Origin: Myrica gale
Lineage: Eukaryota > Streptophyta > Magnoliopsida > Fagales > Myricaceae
NCBI GenBank assembly: GCA_963930655.1
Contig: OZ005603.1
Coordinates: 28,162,201 to 28,226,200 of the forward strand
Direction of reading: 5' to 3'
DNA length: 64,000 nt
The number at the start of each line of letters is the position of its first letter. Position 1 is the stretch's first letter. Both the position numbers and the translations under genes were made by a program. Under the pieces are notes generated by a model. It was not told the origin of the DNA. It searched no databases and worked only from the letters and a program-made list of their open reading frames with translations. This document shows positions 11,218 through 23,932 of the stretch, in pieces.

Positions 11218-14200
11218 TAAGAACCACATCATCATGATGCCATGAAATCTCCATGCATGTCTCTCACCATAACGATGAACCCTATGGACCTATGGCTATG
11301 CATATATAAAAATAGAGTATATATAAAAATGATTAAATACGACGACGCTTCCCAATCTCGAAGAAGCTTCACAACTACTGCTGCACTGCTTCTTGGTAGA
11401 TAGAAGGTATTTCTCATGTAGACTATAATAATGCAATGGACCCTTATGCCATGCAAATTTTATAAGCTGCGCAAACCGGACGTTTAGAATATATATAGTA
11501 GACGGAGATGCTTTCGTGAAAGTCCAGGCATGCGTTTCAGTGACCACTGAATTGTGCTGTTGTATTTTAAAATGCAATTAGCTAGCACAATTGCATTTTT
11601 TAATAAAATACAATTGGAATTAAAAATAGCCTGAGAGCACCAGTGGAACGACCGAATTATATGGTAAACAGATCATAGAATATCAAGAAGCAGGAAACTT
11701 GTCTGTTCTTTATTTTCTCAGTTTAATTCAACTCTGCAGAATTGGCTTGTGGGTCCGAAATTCCCACCAGATCAACAAACTTGACTTAGCTAGTACTGTT
11801 CTTCTCCTCTTTCTTTGTATATCTCCATTCCATATATTCCCATTCCTACCCACCATGCATGTAATCGAAGAAGAACGGCACCGCCCCCAGAAAAGAAAAA
11901 AGAGGCCAGGAAGAAGCACCGCCTGCCTAGTTCTTTTTGGCCATTAAAACTTGAGCTCCACACGCGTCATGAATATTGCTCGCCCACTGGTTGTTCCTCG
12001 ATCTTCTTCTTCCTATAGAGAATTACCATCTGGGTTTTGAGGGTTAAAATATTAGTAGTGCATATCGTAAAAATATAAGCAACTATTCGTTTTTCTTCTC
12101 CAGATGAATATAATCTTATTTCATGCTGATCAAAACACTGACATGATTCATCACACCACATACATAATTAATGCTAAGCAGTATAATATCTACTGCCATT
12201 GTTCTTGTCTCATTAGGTCATACCGGAGTTCCCATGCAAATTAATTAATTATCTAAGTAAGAGAAACAAAAAAGAAAGGGATGCACATTTACCCAAAAAA
12301 CAAAACATAAAACAAAAACCTTGGGTAATACAAAAAAAAACCATATCTAATGTATATATTAAGCTTATTGAGTCAGCAAATGCATGGGGATCATCATGAC
12401 GATCAATTTCTTCGCTTTTAATACTTTTTTTTTTGAATTGGCGAGCGTTCACATCGAGACGTTTGCATGGTTGGCAGATCAGTACGATAGACTAATTAAT
12501 TAAGAAATATTTAATTCACGTCAAAGGTGAAAATTGTCCCGTTTTGGTACATGCATCTAGCGGTCCCATATAACGTTACATCCTACCTATTCTTTTGAGT
12601 AATTCCAAACTCCTTCATTTATATTCCAACATTCTTCGCAAATTCTTCCACCTATTATATAGTTGATTTCACAATTATTACTTACAAGGCATCTGTAATT
12701 TATGATATTCTTTATTATGGCAGCGTCGATCGTCAGTCATATATTAGCGGCCAGTACTATCTCAGTCACAAGTTTTTCAAAATTTAAGTCCACCTACCCC
12801 TTTTTTTTTAGGTGGCCGACTATATTTTGATAGCTAATTAAACTTAATTAATCGCATCAGGAGGTGTGAATGATCGTCCAAATTCACCAATTTAATTGAA
12901 GAGTTTTCCTACCTAAATCATGATCCTAGCTAATTAAGAATCGCCCACAAATATTTGTGCTATTATCTTAAATGGCTGCGGAGTTAATTTCAAGGCTGCA
13001 GGTGTCCAACTTTCCATGGATGAAAGCTAATTGAGCTTGAACAGTGCTATACATGTTTTGGGGCCAATAATTAATTACTTTTTAGTGGCAGGTAATTCTA
13101 GCTATGATCTGTCAATGTATGACATGCTTGAACATTCCATTTTACTATATATTGCACATCAATATTACCCACCCAAGGCTCAGAGGAGGATATGTATGAG
13201 TTTCCAAAAATAGATTTTTGTTTGCATTGATTAGACATGGCTCTACCGTGACCAAATAAGTAAAATTGATATTTCTGCACTATTTAGAGGGAGATATAAT
13301 ATGTAGATTTTATACTATTTTAACAATATAAGTCTTAAAAGTGCGGTCCACCTATTATTTTTATCTCTCTAAATTGAACCATTTAATTCAGATCAAAAAT
13401 TGCAGAGAACCATAATATATAATTTTAAATTTTAAATTCTTTGTATATTTAAGATATTGGAAAAATATGGGAATATATGAACTTTGGTTAACGTACGGTA
13501 TGAACTCGTGCTGTACACACCGTGTTAGAATTGATAAGTTTGTTGTATACATTGTGAATTTGATTGGGGGTTTGAGTTTTGAGATCGTGTATATATATAT
13601 ATATATATAGTGCGCAATGGGAAATTGACTTTTTCAAATGTGGCGTGGCCCGTTATATATTTCCACGAGGCAGGTACACCTACAAATAGTGAAGTAACAT
13701 ATATATAATGTGTACGCTAACTTTCTAATGGGTACGTACATATATTAATATAGATATATATAGTATATATCAAAAAGCAAACGTGTCCACAAATGTATCA
13801 AAATCAAACTACAAGTCAAACTCTTAGAGAGAATTACATAATTATCGTAACATGAAAACAGAATCTCAACCAAGACCAACTTTCATCACTATATATGCAC
13901 TAATGATATTATATTATCTAAATTCCTCAAATTGTTTCAAATGACTGAAATTAAATAAAAAACACGGATTAATTCAGATTTATGTATCTAATTTTGCTTG
14001 CAAATAAAAGTATATATAATAAATGTATCCAGATAATGCACATATATACAAATATGCATTTTAGCTAGATATCTAGAACAAATTATTAAGTGGTTAGATT
14101 AATATTGTATTTAAAGACATTTTATAAAAATTTCATCATGATCATGGAAAAGTTTAGTTCGCCATGTAAAGTATATATGCAGCCTCTATAATTTGCAGAA

Positions 14201-14944
14201 GAAATAACACGGGTGCATGCGTGTCTGCCTACGTATATATATGAAAATGTATCTATTTTATGTATATGTGAAATCGATAGACATGACCGAACTTATTATA
14301 TTTAATAGTTAAGAAAATCATGCTTTTTAATAGTTAATCCCCTTAAATTACACCGTAGTCACCAATTTTGACGGTAATTTCGAACGGAAATTAGCCATTA
14401 AAAAAAAAAAGTGGGGAAGGATGCCGGGAAGACCGTCGAAGTTGGAGTTCCATCGGAGTACCACTTGATTTCCGGTAGGCCCATCTGAATTGGACACTGC
14501 GGTAGTGAAAGCAGGGCCCACATTCTCCGTAGTTAATCCACGGTCCAATTACTTGATTGGGTTTTTTGCATTTTAAGAGTATAATCCAATATTTGTGGAT
14601 TGGGTCTCACTTTATTGGATAGGACCATAAAACATACTTGCAATCATCCATCTGTACCTAACCCCAAAAACGTAAACTAAAAATAAACCCCAAAAAATAT
14701 TAAAAAAGGTCCTTGGGAGCTCAATAAGTTTTGTTTTAAAAACTTTTTTTTTGGGTGGTAATTTAAGATTTTCTCTATAGATATATATAAAATTGAAATA
14801 GGACAAATAAGATTAGAACAGTTGGACCAAGATTTTTTTATATTTTCTTGTTCGAATTATATGATATAATTAAGAGAGACTGATACAATAATTATTAAAT
14901 ATTGTAGGACTTTACATTATTCAATATTTAATATTAATATCATT
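11218..14944. other. Intergenic, no gene seen
   Basis: AT-rich DNA with a TA microsatellite at about 13588-13608 and poly-A/T runs. Open frames are short and lack family motifs. No tRNA, rRNA or coding exon was recognised. Confidence 0.5.
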
Positions 14945-14953
14945 AAATAATAT

Positions 14954-15180
14954 AGATAAATATAAAATCAGTCATTGTGGTATATACGAAAATCAAATTC
15001 GTCATCATAACAAAAACATAAGATTAGTCTCTAATTTCATAAAAATATAAAATTAGTTCATAATATAGGACTAACAGTAAATTAAAATTAAATTAGAATG
15101 ACTAATTTTATAATTTTATTATTAGAAAGATTAATTTAATTTTCACGTATATCATATTAACTGATTTTACATTTATTTCT
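14954..15180. mobile_element. Old Mutator-like MITE, same family as 16205-16436
   Basis: A 227 bp foldback element starting AGATAAATATAAAATCAGTC and ending in a degenerate inverted copy (ACTGATTTTACATTTATTTCT region). A perfect 9 bp duplication AAATAATAT flanks it (14945-14953 and 15181-15189). The arms are more diverged than in the element at 16205, so it is an older insertion of the same family. Confidence 0.85.
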
Positions 15181-15189
15181 AAATAATAT

Positions 15190-15197
15190 AAGACTGA

Positions 15198-15228
<31 letters not shown>

Positions 15229-16195
15229 AATTCTATTACAGACTATTTATATACGTCCAATCACATTACAATGGTATCCATGTGAGGAGGAATGTGCATC
15301 TCCAGGTGTTGCCTGCCAGTAGGTAAGAATAAAAAGAGTTTCCAAATACTATAATCTTTGTCAGGCCATTCTGATATTATATATACGAGCGTTACATCGA
15401 GTAGTATACGGGGATGCCGGTTATTTTAAAGGGAACGTTTATTGCTTGACAGTTGACACCTCAACTCCCACCCCCTTTTATTGAGATTATAAGAACTGGC
15501 CAGGACTTGCAGTTTGAGAATGTAGGCCCATGGACTATTTGCTTTGGACCCGAATACATAGCTCCGTCTGTTTTCAGAACCGGCCCATTAGAAAGTGTAG
15601 ATATTTATTTCAGCGAGTATTTTTATATTTTACCTTCTTTTTTTTTTTTTGTTAAAGAAAGAATCTTCATATTGATTTAGTGTAACGAAAGCGCGCGTGG
15701 GTGGATCCAGATCGATTCTTAGCAGATTATGATTCACGCCTTTGACAATATTACGTATGGTTAGGTGTGTAATAAGTGATTTTTTTATTAAATTTTTATT
15801 TACTGAAAATTGGAAAGATCATAATAAATAGATGCAGTGAGAGAGCTAATTGTTCAATCTACTTGGAAGATTTTAAAATATAAAATTTAATTCATATATT
15901 TATAGTTTTAGAACAAAATTTTGATTCATCCTCTAAATCTATCTTTGGCTTCCTCTTCTTCTAGTAATCCACACTTGGTATGCAAACTTTACAAAGCAAA
16001 GACATATTCTTACAGTATTTTATAATTAAATAATTACTTTTAATATATATTTTTAATAACGAATAAATCCTAAATGTCTTTGTACATTGAGTTCCAAAGG
16101 ATTTGATCTAATTTGAACGCACTGTAATGTGTTAATACTCTGAACTAATCCCGGAGAGATAGCACATACCCATTGAATAAAATACTAAAACCCAT
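15190..16195. other. Intergenic, no gene seen
   Basis: TA microsatellite at about 15199-15225, otherwise AT-rich. An open frame at 15453-15680 has no recognisable domain and is not called. Confidence 0.5.
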
Positions 16196-16204
16196 TAAAT
16201 AAAA

Positions 16205-16436
16205 GGGATAAATGCAAAATCAGTCTCTATGCTATACGCAAAAATCGTTTTAGTCCCTGTGATATGAAAAACATCGATTTAGTCCATGTGATTCTATTTT
16301 CGTTTGTTATCGGTCCTTCATCAGGGACTAATTTTATCACTTTCTGAAATTATAGGGACTAAATTGATGTTTTTCATATCACAGGGACTAAATTAATTTT
16401 TGCGTATAGCACAGGGACCAATTTTGCATTTATCCC
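16205..16436. mobile_element. Mutator-like MITE with long terminal inverted repeats
   Basis: A 232 bp foldback element. The left end GGGATAAATGCAAAAT is the exact inverse of the right end ATTTTGCATTTATCCC. Similarity continues for about 100 bp of each arm, with repeated TTTAGTCCCTGTGATATGAA-type segments. The 9 bp target duplication TAAATAAAA is perfect (16196-16204 and 16437-16445), which is diagnostic for Mutator-like elements. No coding capacity. Confidence 0.93.
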
Positions 16437-16445
16437 TAAATAAAA

Positions 16446-19076
16446 TATTGAGATGTTTCAGCGTTTACTTTGTAATTTGATAATTTTTGCATCAAAATCG
16501 CGCTAACGTGGATCCGTCCAAGGACCTACCGGTTTAGGTAAATATCTAATGCGTTTGCCGATCAGAGAAGTCATCTTTTCGGCATCAATCTCCATAATTT
16601 TTTTATGAGGGAAATTACTTCAAATAATACAGTTAGAGGAAGTCTATATGCTTTTCAAATGCTCTGCGGGTCATATTATCCCTGAGTCCCTTGCTAGCTA
16701 GCAGACGAGAGGCCTCATTCTGCTCCACCAATCATTTGTTTTTTTATTATTTTCCATCTTTGATTGTCCGGATTGACTTGTCTTTAATATTGTTGCTTTT
16801 TTAATGTAAGACAAATAAATTGTTCTACACTTTACTGTTGACACCTTGAGACAATTAAATCTAAAGTATATACACAGATCATCTAGTGCGAGATATGCAC
16901 TTCACCTTTTATGTCTAAAATATTGAGGAAAATGTAAAATATTAACAGGATCTACACCTGCATGCAGTTGTCATTACATAAGCCTCCGCGTGATATGATC
17001 TAATGATCCTATGAGAGATCATATTGGACCAAGAAAAATATATATTGTACTTTCTATTTCAATACTTTACATCGCTCAATCTATTATTTTTTGTCACATT
17101 GCACGCGTTAACTATTGATTTTAAACACTTTACACTATGTTAATTTATTAGTCAATTTTGAACCTCATAAAATAGTCCGAATTTGTAGGAATAAAATTGT
17201 CATTTTGTAAGTCAAAAAATTATTACTTTCATTTCAAATTGGCGAAATTTTTTAACAAAATTAATATGCAAATTGTATGAAATCAATACTCAGTAGATAC
17301 AATGTAACAAAATTAATAAATTGAAATGCAAAGTGTCATAACCCCTATAATTGGAGGGTTCAACTCTCTCTCTCTCTCTATATATATAATGTTACATTAA
17401 TTGAATTCACGTGGATGCGACATAAAAGTTTAGAGAGTTCTCATCAACATGGACCTCAAAAACCTGGAAATTTTGCGGTATTTGATTGACTAAGTTAGTA
17501 GTCGTGAATTGTCTTGGTTTGATTTTAACATCAAACAATTATGAAGCAAAGGCCACAATTCAAACTTAGTTTTTGCAGCAAAATATATAATAGGGTTATG
17601 CAAGGGAACCCGAAAATTCCCCTATCAGCACCGCCACCAGTACCCCCTCCATAGCGGTGACGGTGACCTAAAATGCCTGCGTTATTGCCACCACTTCGGC
17701 GGCTACTGCTAAAACCATAATATTTTTTAAATAATTTTTTTGGTTTAAATTTGTCAAACTCTCTATGTATTTTTTGAATTTTTATTAATTTGGTAATAAA
17801 TAAGCCCAACACATAAAGAGTATGACAAATCTAAACCCAAAACATAGAGAGTATGGCAAATGTAAAAGGCCTAAGAAATGACATGGTAAGTAAGTTGACC
17901 CTTTGTAATCCATAGATCGGAAGAAAAAACCTCTATGATCCACAAATCATTTATTATTGCTTCAAGCACATATAGAGCTGCTGATATATTTATTTGTGAG
18001 GATAAAATTATTATTTAAAATATTAAAAAAAATCTATTTCCTTAAAAATGGGCGAAAGTTATCATGCCACTCTAGAAGTTCAGGATTCATTATGTTATAT
18101 CATATACTTAATTGAATAACTTGATGTGGTAAAATATTGTATAGACCATTTACAAATAGCACCTAAGATTTTGGGAACTCCATCATAAGGCTAATCCAAT
18201 CTCCTAAGAAGATTATAGGATCATAAAGCAGTTTCCTAGATCATGTCCAATACTAAAAATAAGAATATAAAATAATATTGGTCCAAACACTTAAAGGTTT
18301 GAATAATCAAATCAATTCAGTAGATCTAACATGTATGGGACATAATGACTAATTGAAAAAGTAGACACCCTCCCCAAATTACAGAAAATTCATCAAGCAT
18401 ATATTATAAAATTAACAAAAAAAAATCATATTTGACTTCAACAATTAATTATAGGTGCCTCTTATTATAGTAAAATCATCATGTCACCTTACCAAAATTC
18501 ACGTTTCCTTCCTACTAAAGAAAAATTGTAATCATGGTATAAATTGTCTAAAATAAGATTTGATGGGTGGAATGTGATATTTAAGTATAATATGTTATTA
18601 AATGTAATTAGAGAGTAGGAAATGTATTTATTTAAAAAAAGAAAAAGAAAAAAAAAGACCCGTATGCCGTACGGACCCAAGTAGGTTCTGTCGAATTGGA
18701 TGATCCGCAATCCGGCCCAAATATAGGTTTGGCCCACATAACAGGATTATTCCTATAATCCCTCGTATTCGTAATCCAACGTTCACATGAACACGGCACA
18801 CGTATGATTCCAACTCCCCATAGGACTAGATTATCTGTCAGAACAATTTCGTTACGCGCGCCTTTCTGGAGCGTGTGATAGCATTCTCTTTGGCATTAAA
18901 TTGTTTACTCTAAAAAACACACTTCAGGAAAATAGTATCGAGAAGTGTTTAAGAGAAATAATTTTTTTTGCAGTTTATATTCAATAATTTTTATGATTAA
19001 AGCTAGATTTAATATGTTTAGTAAGTCTACTTTTTTGGATGAGATTATTTGGTATAATGTATTCGTTTTAATTTTT
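16446..19076. other. Intergenic, no gene seen
   Basis: AT-rich. A segment near 17080-17370 shares words such as CACTTTACAC and GTGTCATAACC with segments near 19320, 43160 and 61790, so it probably holds an old dispersed repeat. No coding feature recognised. Confidence 0.45.
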
Positions 19077-19331
19077 CAAAATTTCAACTAGGATAATTGT
19101 GCTATGCTTTTATTTTCATTATTTGTAATAAAATAGTAAAGTAATAATTTTCTGAATTATTGTAACTAAAATTAAATACAGAAAATATATAGGATATACT
19201 CTATTCGATTTTAATATATTTGTGGGAGAGGTTTAATAAACTAAATAAATAATTATAAATTAGAACCATAAAATTTTTAATTTTTTTACCTGATTAAAGA
19301 AGTGAACTTATTGAATTAACCCCACACATTA
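19077..19331 (+). repeat. Direct repeat, copy 1
   Basis: About 255 bp, starting CAAAATTTCAACTAGGATAA and ending CCCCACACATTA. It is repeated at 19525-19779 with scattered differences and small gaps. Nature unknown; non-coding. Confidence 0.85.
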
Positions 19332-19524
19332 ATTTTAGACACTTTACACCGCTTAGAGTCATGTGAAATGACAATTTTGACCTTTTTATACACTTTCTCT
19401 AGAGTTATGTGAAATGACAATTTTGTTTCCACAATTATTTTTAACTCTTATTTTATAAGACTAAAATCATAATTTCAGAGATTAAAAAATAGTATAGTAA
19501 TAATAAGAGTAAAATCATAATTTT

Positions 19525-19779
19525 CAAAATTTCAACTAGGATAATTGTGCTATGCTTTTATTTTCATTATTTGTAATAAAATAGTAAAGTAATAATTTCT
19601 GAATTATTGTAACTAAAAATAGATACAGAAAATCTATAGGATAGACTCTTTGCGATTCTAATATCTTTGTGGGAGAGTTTTAATAAACTAAATAAATAAT
19701 TATTAATTAGAACCATAAAACTTTTTATTTTTTTTACCGGATCAAAGAAGTGAACTTATCTAATTAACCCCACACATTA
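19525..19779 (+). repeat. Direct repeat, copy 2
   Basis: Second copy of 19077-19331, offset by 448 bp. The sequence between the copies also contains a short repeated GTCATGTGAAATGACAATTTT-like motif. Confidence 0.85.
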
Positions 19780-20640
19780 TCTCTAGAGTTGTAGCTTATA
19801 AATAATTTATTTTATAAAAACCTTTGAGGGTTAAATATACTTTGCACTAATCAATTATATTTTTCATATTACACTAATCAATTATTAATTTCAGATACTT
19901 TACGCCTTCCTTTAATATTTTTTGATTAATTTAAATTGAAAAATATTTTTTTGAGTTTTTGTGCTCTCTCTAGAATTGTTCCAAATCATAATTTTGTTCT
20001 CATAATTATTTTTTACCGTTCTTTACGAGAGTAAAATTGTAATTTTAGATATCAACAAATAAATTTTCAGAAAAAATATTAAAATGAAAAATATCAAAAT
20101 TCTTAAAATTAGAAAATACAAAATTGTACTTCTATTAAATCTTTTGATTAGGTAAGTTATGTTTATGTTGAAAATTTTTTGGTATTGGGTTTAGTGTTGG
20201 TATTGGATTTAATGAAAAAGTGAAGAGAGAGGTAATTTTTTATATTTTTTTAATAAAAAAAATTATATTATAATATTTTATTTTAAGTTGATGAAATATT
20301 TTATAAAATTTTTAGTACAAACGGACCCATGCATTGACGGGTTTTTACATCAAAATGAGTTCGAGGTAAATATATTGTGGCAGTTTTTCGAGGAGGGCTT
20401 TCAGTACAGGAGATCTGACAAGGGCAAGATCTTTGAAACGTGGGAGAGGACAACTATAATCTAAATCCACGAGTCATGTAACCTTACGTTTGTTGGTTGA
20501 CCACTCCACGCGCTCGGTGACAACGTGGGAAGGCACTTCTTCGTCTCTGATAGGTCCGCGAGATGCAGGGTTTGAAAATTTAATAAATAAATGAAAGGGA
20601 TAGGCCGATAGGGAGGAATAAAGGGAAGGCTTGGGAGATT
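19780..20640. other. Intergenic, probable distal ETO1 promoter
   Basis: AT-rich, with no coding feature. It lies upstream of the GA-rich leader of the ETO1-type gene. Confidence 0.4.
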
Positions 20641-21419
20641 GGAGGACATGGCGTGAGGGACAGGCCGACTTTAGCGGCCCTCCTCTTCTACCGGATTTGT
20701 TACTCTCTCGCACAAAAAACACACACAGTGACACAGGAAAGAGAGACATCCTCAGGCTTTTTACCAGAGATAGAAATTAGAAAAAACACACATAAAACAC
20801 GTACGACGAGGGGGAAAAAGAAGAAGAAGTTCGAGGGAGATTATAAAATAAAAACCTCAAATTGGGGGGGGGAGAGAGAGAGAGTCTTTGTGGGGGTGTG
20901 TTTGTGTGCGTGAGAGAGAGAGAGGCGTAAGTGTACAGAGAGAAAAGAGAAGAGAGAGGGAGAGAGTGGCCGTTGAAACGGCCACCTCCACCTCAACGCC
21001 TGGTTGGCGACCAACGTGATTATTCCTCCTCTCACCCCAGAAGAAAATTCGACCCCTTTACTTGCCATTTTTCTCTCCATTTTCTCGGGAAAACAACGCC
21101 CCCCCTCAAAAAAAGGTCACAGGAAAAATCTGCCATTTGCCAATATCCTTCAATTTGCCTTTAACGGCATCGTTCTTTTTTTTCTTGTTCTTTTGTTATC
21201 GGGTCTCTCCTTTTGCATTCCCCAATCGGGGCTGTGTGTACGGGGTGAGAAGGTAACTAATTCCGATCCGTATAAGGTATTTCGTTCAATTTCTTCACTA
21301 CCCTTTTCGCATTTTTCCTAAATTTACCTTCTTTGTTTGTGTTAGCTATATATCTTTTCTCGTTTTGGGAGAGTAATTGAATTCGGGGATTTCAATTTAT
21401 TATTATAGTGCGCAGGGAG
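20641..21419 (+). promoter_or_regulatory. Leader region of the ETO1-type gene with a probable 5' UTR intron
   Basis: A GA/CT-rich stretch (about 20868-20965 is dominated by GAGAGA) typical of plant 5' leaders. GAAG|GTAACT at 21252/21253 is a good donor. The acceptor is TTATAG at 21408 or CGCAG at 21415, just before GGAGATGCAG. This suggests a 5' UTR intron of about 160 bp. The transcription start cannot be fixed. Confidence 0.55.
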
Positions 21420-23891
21420 ATGCAGCACAATATATTCACGACAATGCGTAGTTTGAAGATCATGGATGGGTGTAAGGCCACCCAGGTCTATGCATTTAAC
21501 CCATCGGGGCCCGCCAACGGCGGTGGTGGTGTAGGAGACAAGTTTCTGAACCACCTCCAAGACCATCTCAGGGTCAATTCCATTCGATCCAAATCGAATC
21601 GGAGTTTCCAAGCTGCCCCTAACTCAACCGCTAATGTTTTACCTGAAGATCTTCTACCCTACGGACTTCCCGAGACCGATCTCCTTGAGCCCCAGATTAC
21701 ACCATGCCTCAAATCCATTGATTTCGTCGGAACATTAGCAGATGTGTATCGCAGGATTGAGAATTGTCCTCAGTTTGAGAAAGCTAGGATGTATCTTGAG
21801 CAATGTGTTGTTTTCCGGGGGCTGTCGGATCCCAAATTGTTCCGACGGAGTATTAGATCAGCTAGACAGCATGCCGTTGATGTGCATATGAAGGTTGTCC
21901 TTGCCGCTTGGTTGCGGTTTGAGAGGAGAGAGGATGAGCTTATTGGATATTCGGCTATGGATTGCTGTGGACGGAATATGGAGTGTCCTAAGGCTAGTTT
22001 GGTATCTGGATACGACCCTGAATCAGTGTACGACTCCTGTACATGTTCTCGGAACCATAGGGAGGATATAGATGGTGAAACTTTGATCGGGGATGAGGAA
22101 TGTTCAACTTCGGAGGAAGAAGGTGATATGTCATTTTGGATTGGAGATAATGAAATCAGGTGTGTGCGACACAAGATTGCCTCTCTATCAAGACCTTTTA
22201 GAGCAATGTTGTATGGTGGCTTCACAGAGTCGCGAAGGGAGAGGATAAATTTTTCACAGAATGGGATTTCTGCAGAGGGAATGACAGCTGCGGAGATATT
22301 TAGCAGGACAAAAAGAGTTGGTTCTTTTGATACGTGTATTGTATTGGAGCTGCTTTCTTTGGCAAACAAGTTTTGTTGTGAGGAGATGAAGTCTGCTTGT
22401 GATTCTCATTTAGCATCTCTGGTTTGTGACATGGAGGATGCACTGTTAGTAATTGAGTATGCATTGGAGGAAAATGCATATCTTCTAGTAGCGGCTTGCT
22501 TGCAGGTGTTCTTGAGAGAGCTCCCAGATTCCTTGCACAATCCAAATGTGATGAAATTTTTTTGTAGTTCAGAGGCTAGGGAAAGATTGGCTGTGGTAGG
22601 GCATGCTTCTTTTGTTTTGTACTATTTGTTGAGTCAGATTGCCTTGGAGGAAGTCAGGAAATCAAACACTACAGTGATGCTTCTGGAGAGGCTGCTGGAG
22701 TGCGCAATTGAAGTTTGGCAGAAGCAACTTGCATTCCACCAGTTGGGTGTTGTGATGCTTGAGAGAAAAGAATATAAAGATGCACAGCGTTGTTTTGAGG
22801 CCTCAGCTGAGGCGGGTCATGCTTATTCATTAGTGGGTGTCGCGAGGGCCAAGTTTAAGCGTGGGCACAAGTATTCAGCATACAAACAGATGAATTCGCT
22901 TATTTCAGATCATACCCCAGCTGGGTGGATGTATCAGGAGCGATCTATGTATTGTTGTGGGAAGGAGAAGATGATGGATTTGGACACTGCAACTGAATTA
23001 GATCCAACTCTCTCTTATCCATACAAGTATCGGGCTGTTTCACTGGTGGAGGAGAACAAGATTGAAGCAGCAATATCCGAAATCAACAAAATAATTGGAT
23101 TTAAGGTTTCACCTGGCTGCCTTGAACTGCGTGCGTGGTTTTCCATTGCTCTAGAAGATTATGAAGGAGCTCTAAGAGACGTCCGGGCACTTTTGACACT
23201 GGATCCAACTTATATGATGTTTCATGGGAAAATGCATGGTGATCACTTGGTAGAGCTCCTCCGCCCTCATGTTCAGCAGTGGTGTCAGGCTGACTGTTGG
23301 ATGCAACTATATGATCGATGGTCCTCTGTTGATGATGTCGGCTCCCTGGCTGTTGTACATCATATGCTGGCAAATGACCCAAGGAAGAGTCTCCTGCGCT
23401 TTCGGCAGTCCCTTCTTCTATTAAGGTAACAGTGAAAGAATGGTAGCTAAATTTTCTTCTAGTTTTATACCGCTTTCCTTAACAGCATTGTCATAGTGCT
23501 ATCTCAACCCCTGTAGTATCTTTCTTGAACACTGAGTAGTAGTTAATACAATTTATGATGTTGTGTCCGATTGTTAACTTTCTGCTCTATGAATTCAATC
23601 TATTTGCTGTGGAGCTCTAGCAGCTGACAATGAATTCAATCTAGTTTGCTGAGGAACTCGTTGGGCTTCTCGTAATCCTAGTTTTAGAGAAGTTGAGTCC
23701 ATCCAACTGGATGTATGGTTCAGTTGATTACTGTTAAGAAGGTGTAGAATGGCAACATCATTACATGAACTAGCCATCAACAGTGTAATAGTTGCTTGAT
23801 TGCACCTTCGTTGAAGTAAACTAGTGATCAAAACCGGGATAGTAGAAGGAAATTGATTTATTCGTATGTGCACAAAATATGTCTGTGTATC

Positions 23892-23932
<41 letters not shown>

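Noticed and set aside
17531..17812. Minus-strand frame with a glycine-rich stretch
   Set aside because: The glycine codons come from a short GC-rich patch. There is no domain or splice context.
20653..21321. Open frames in the ETO1 leader as small proteins
   Set aside because: They follow from the GA/CT-rich leader and span a likely 5' UTR intron. No conserved motif.
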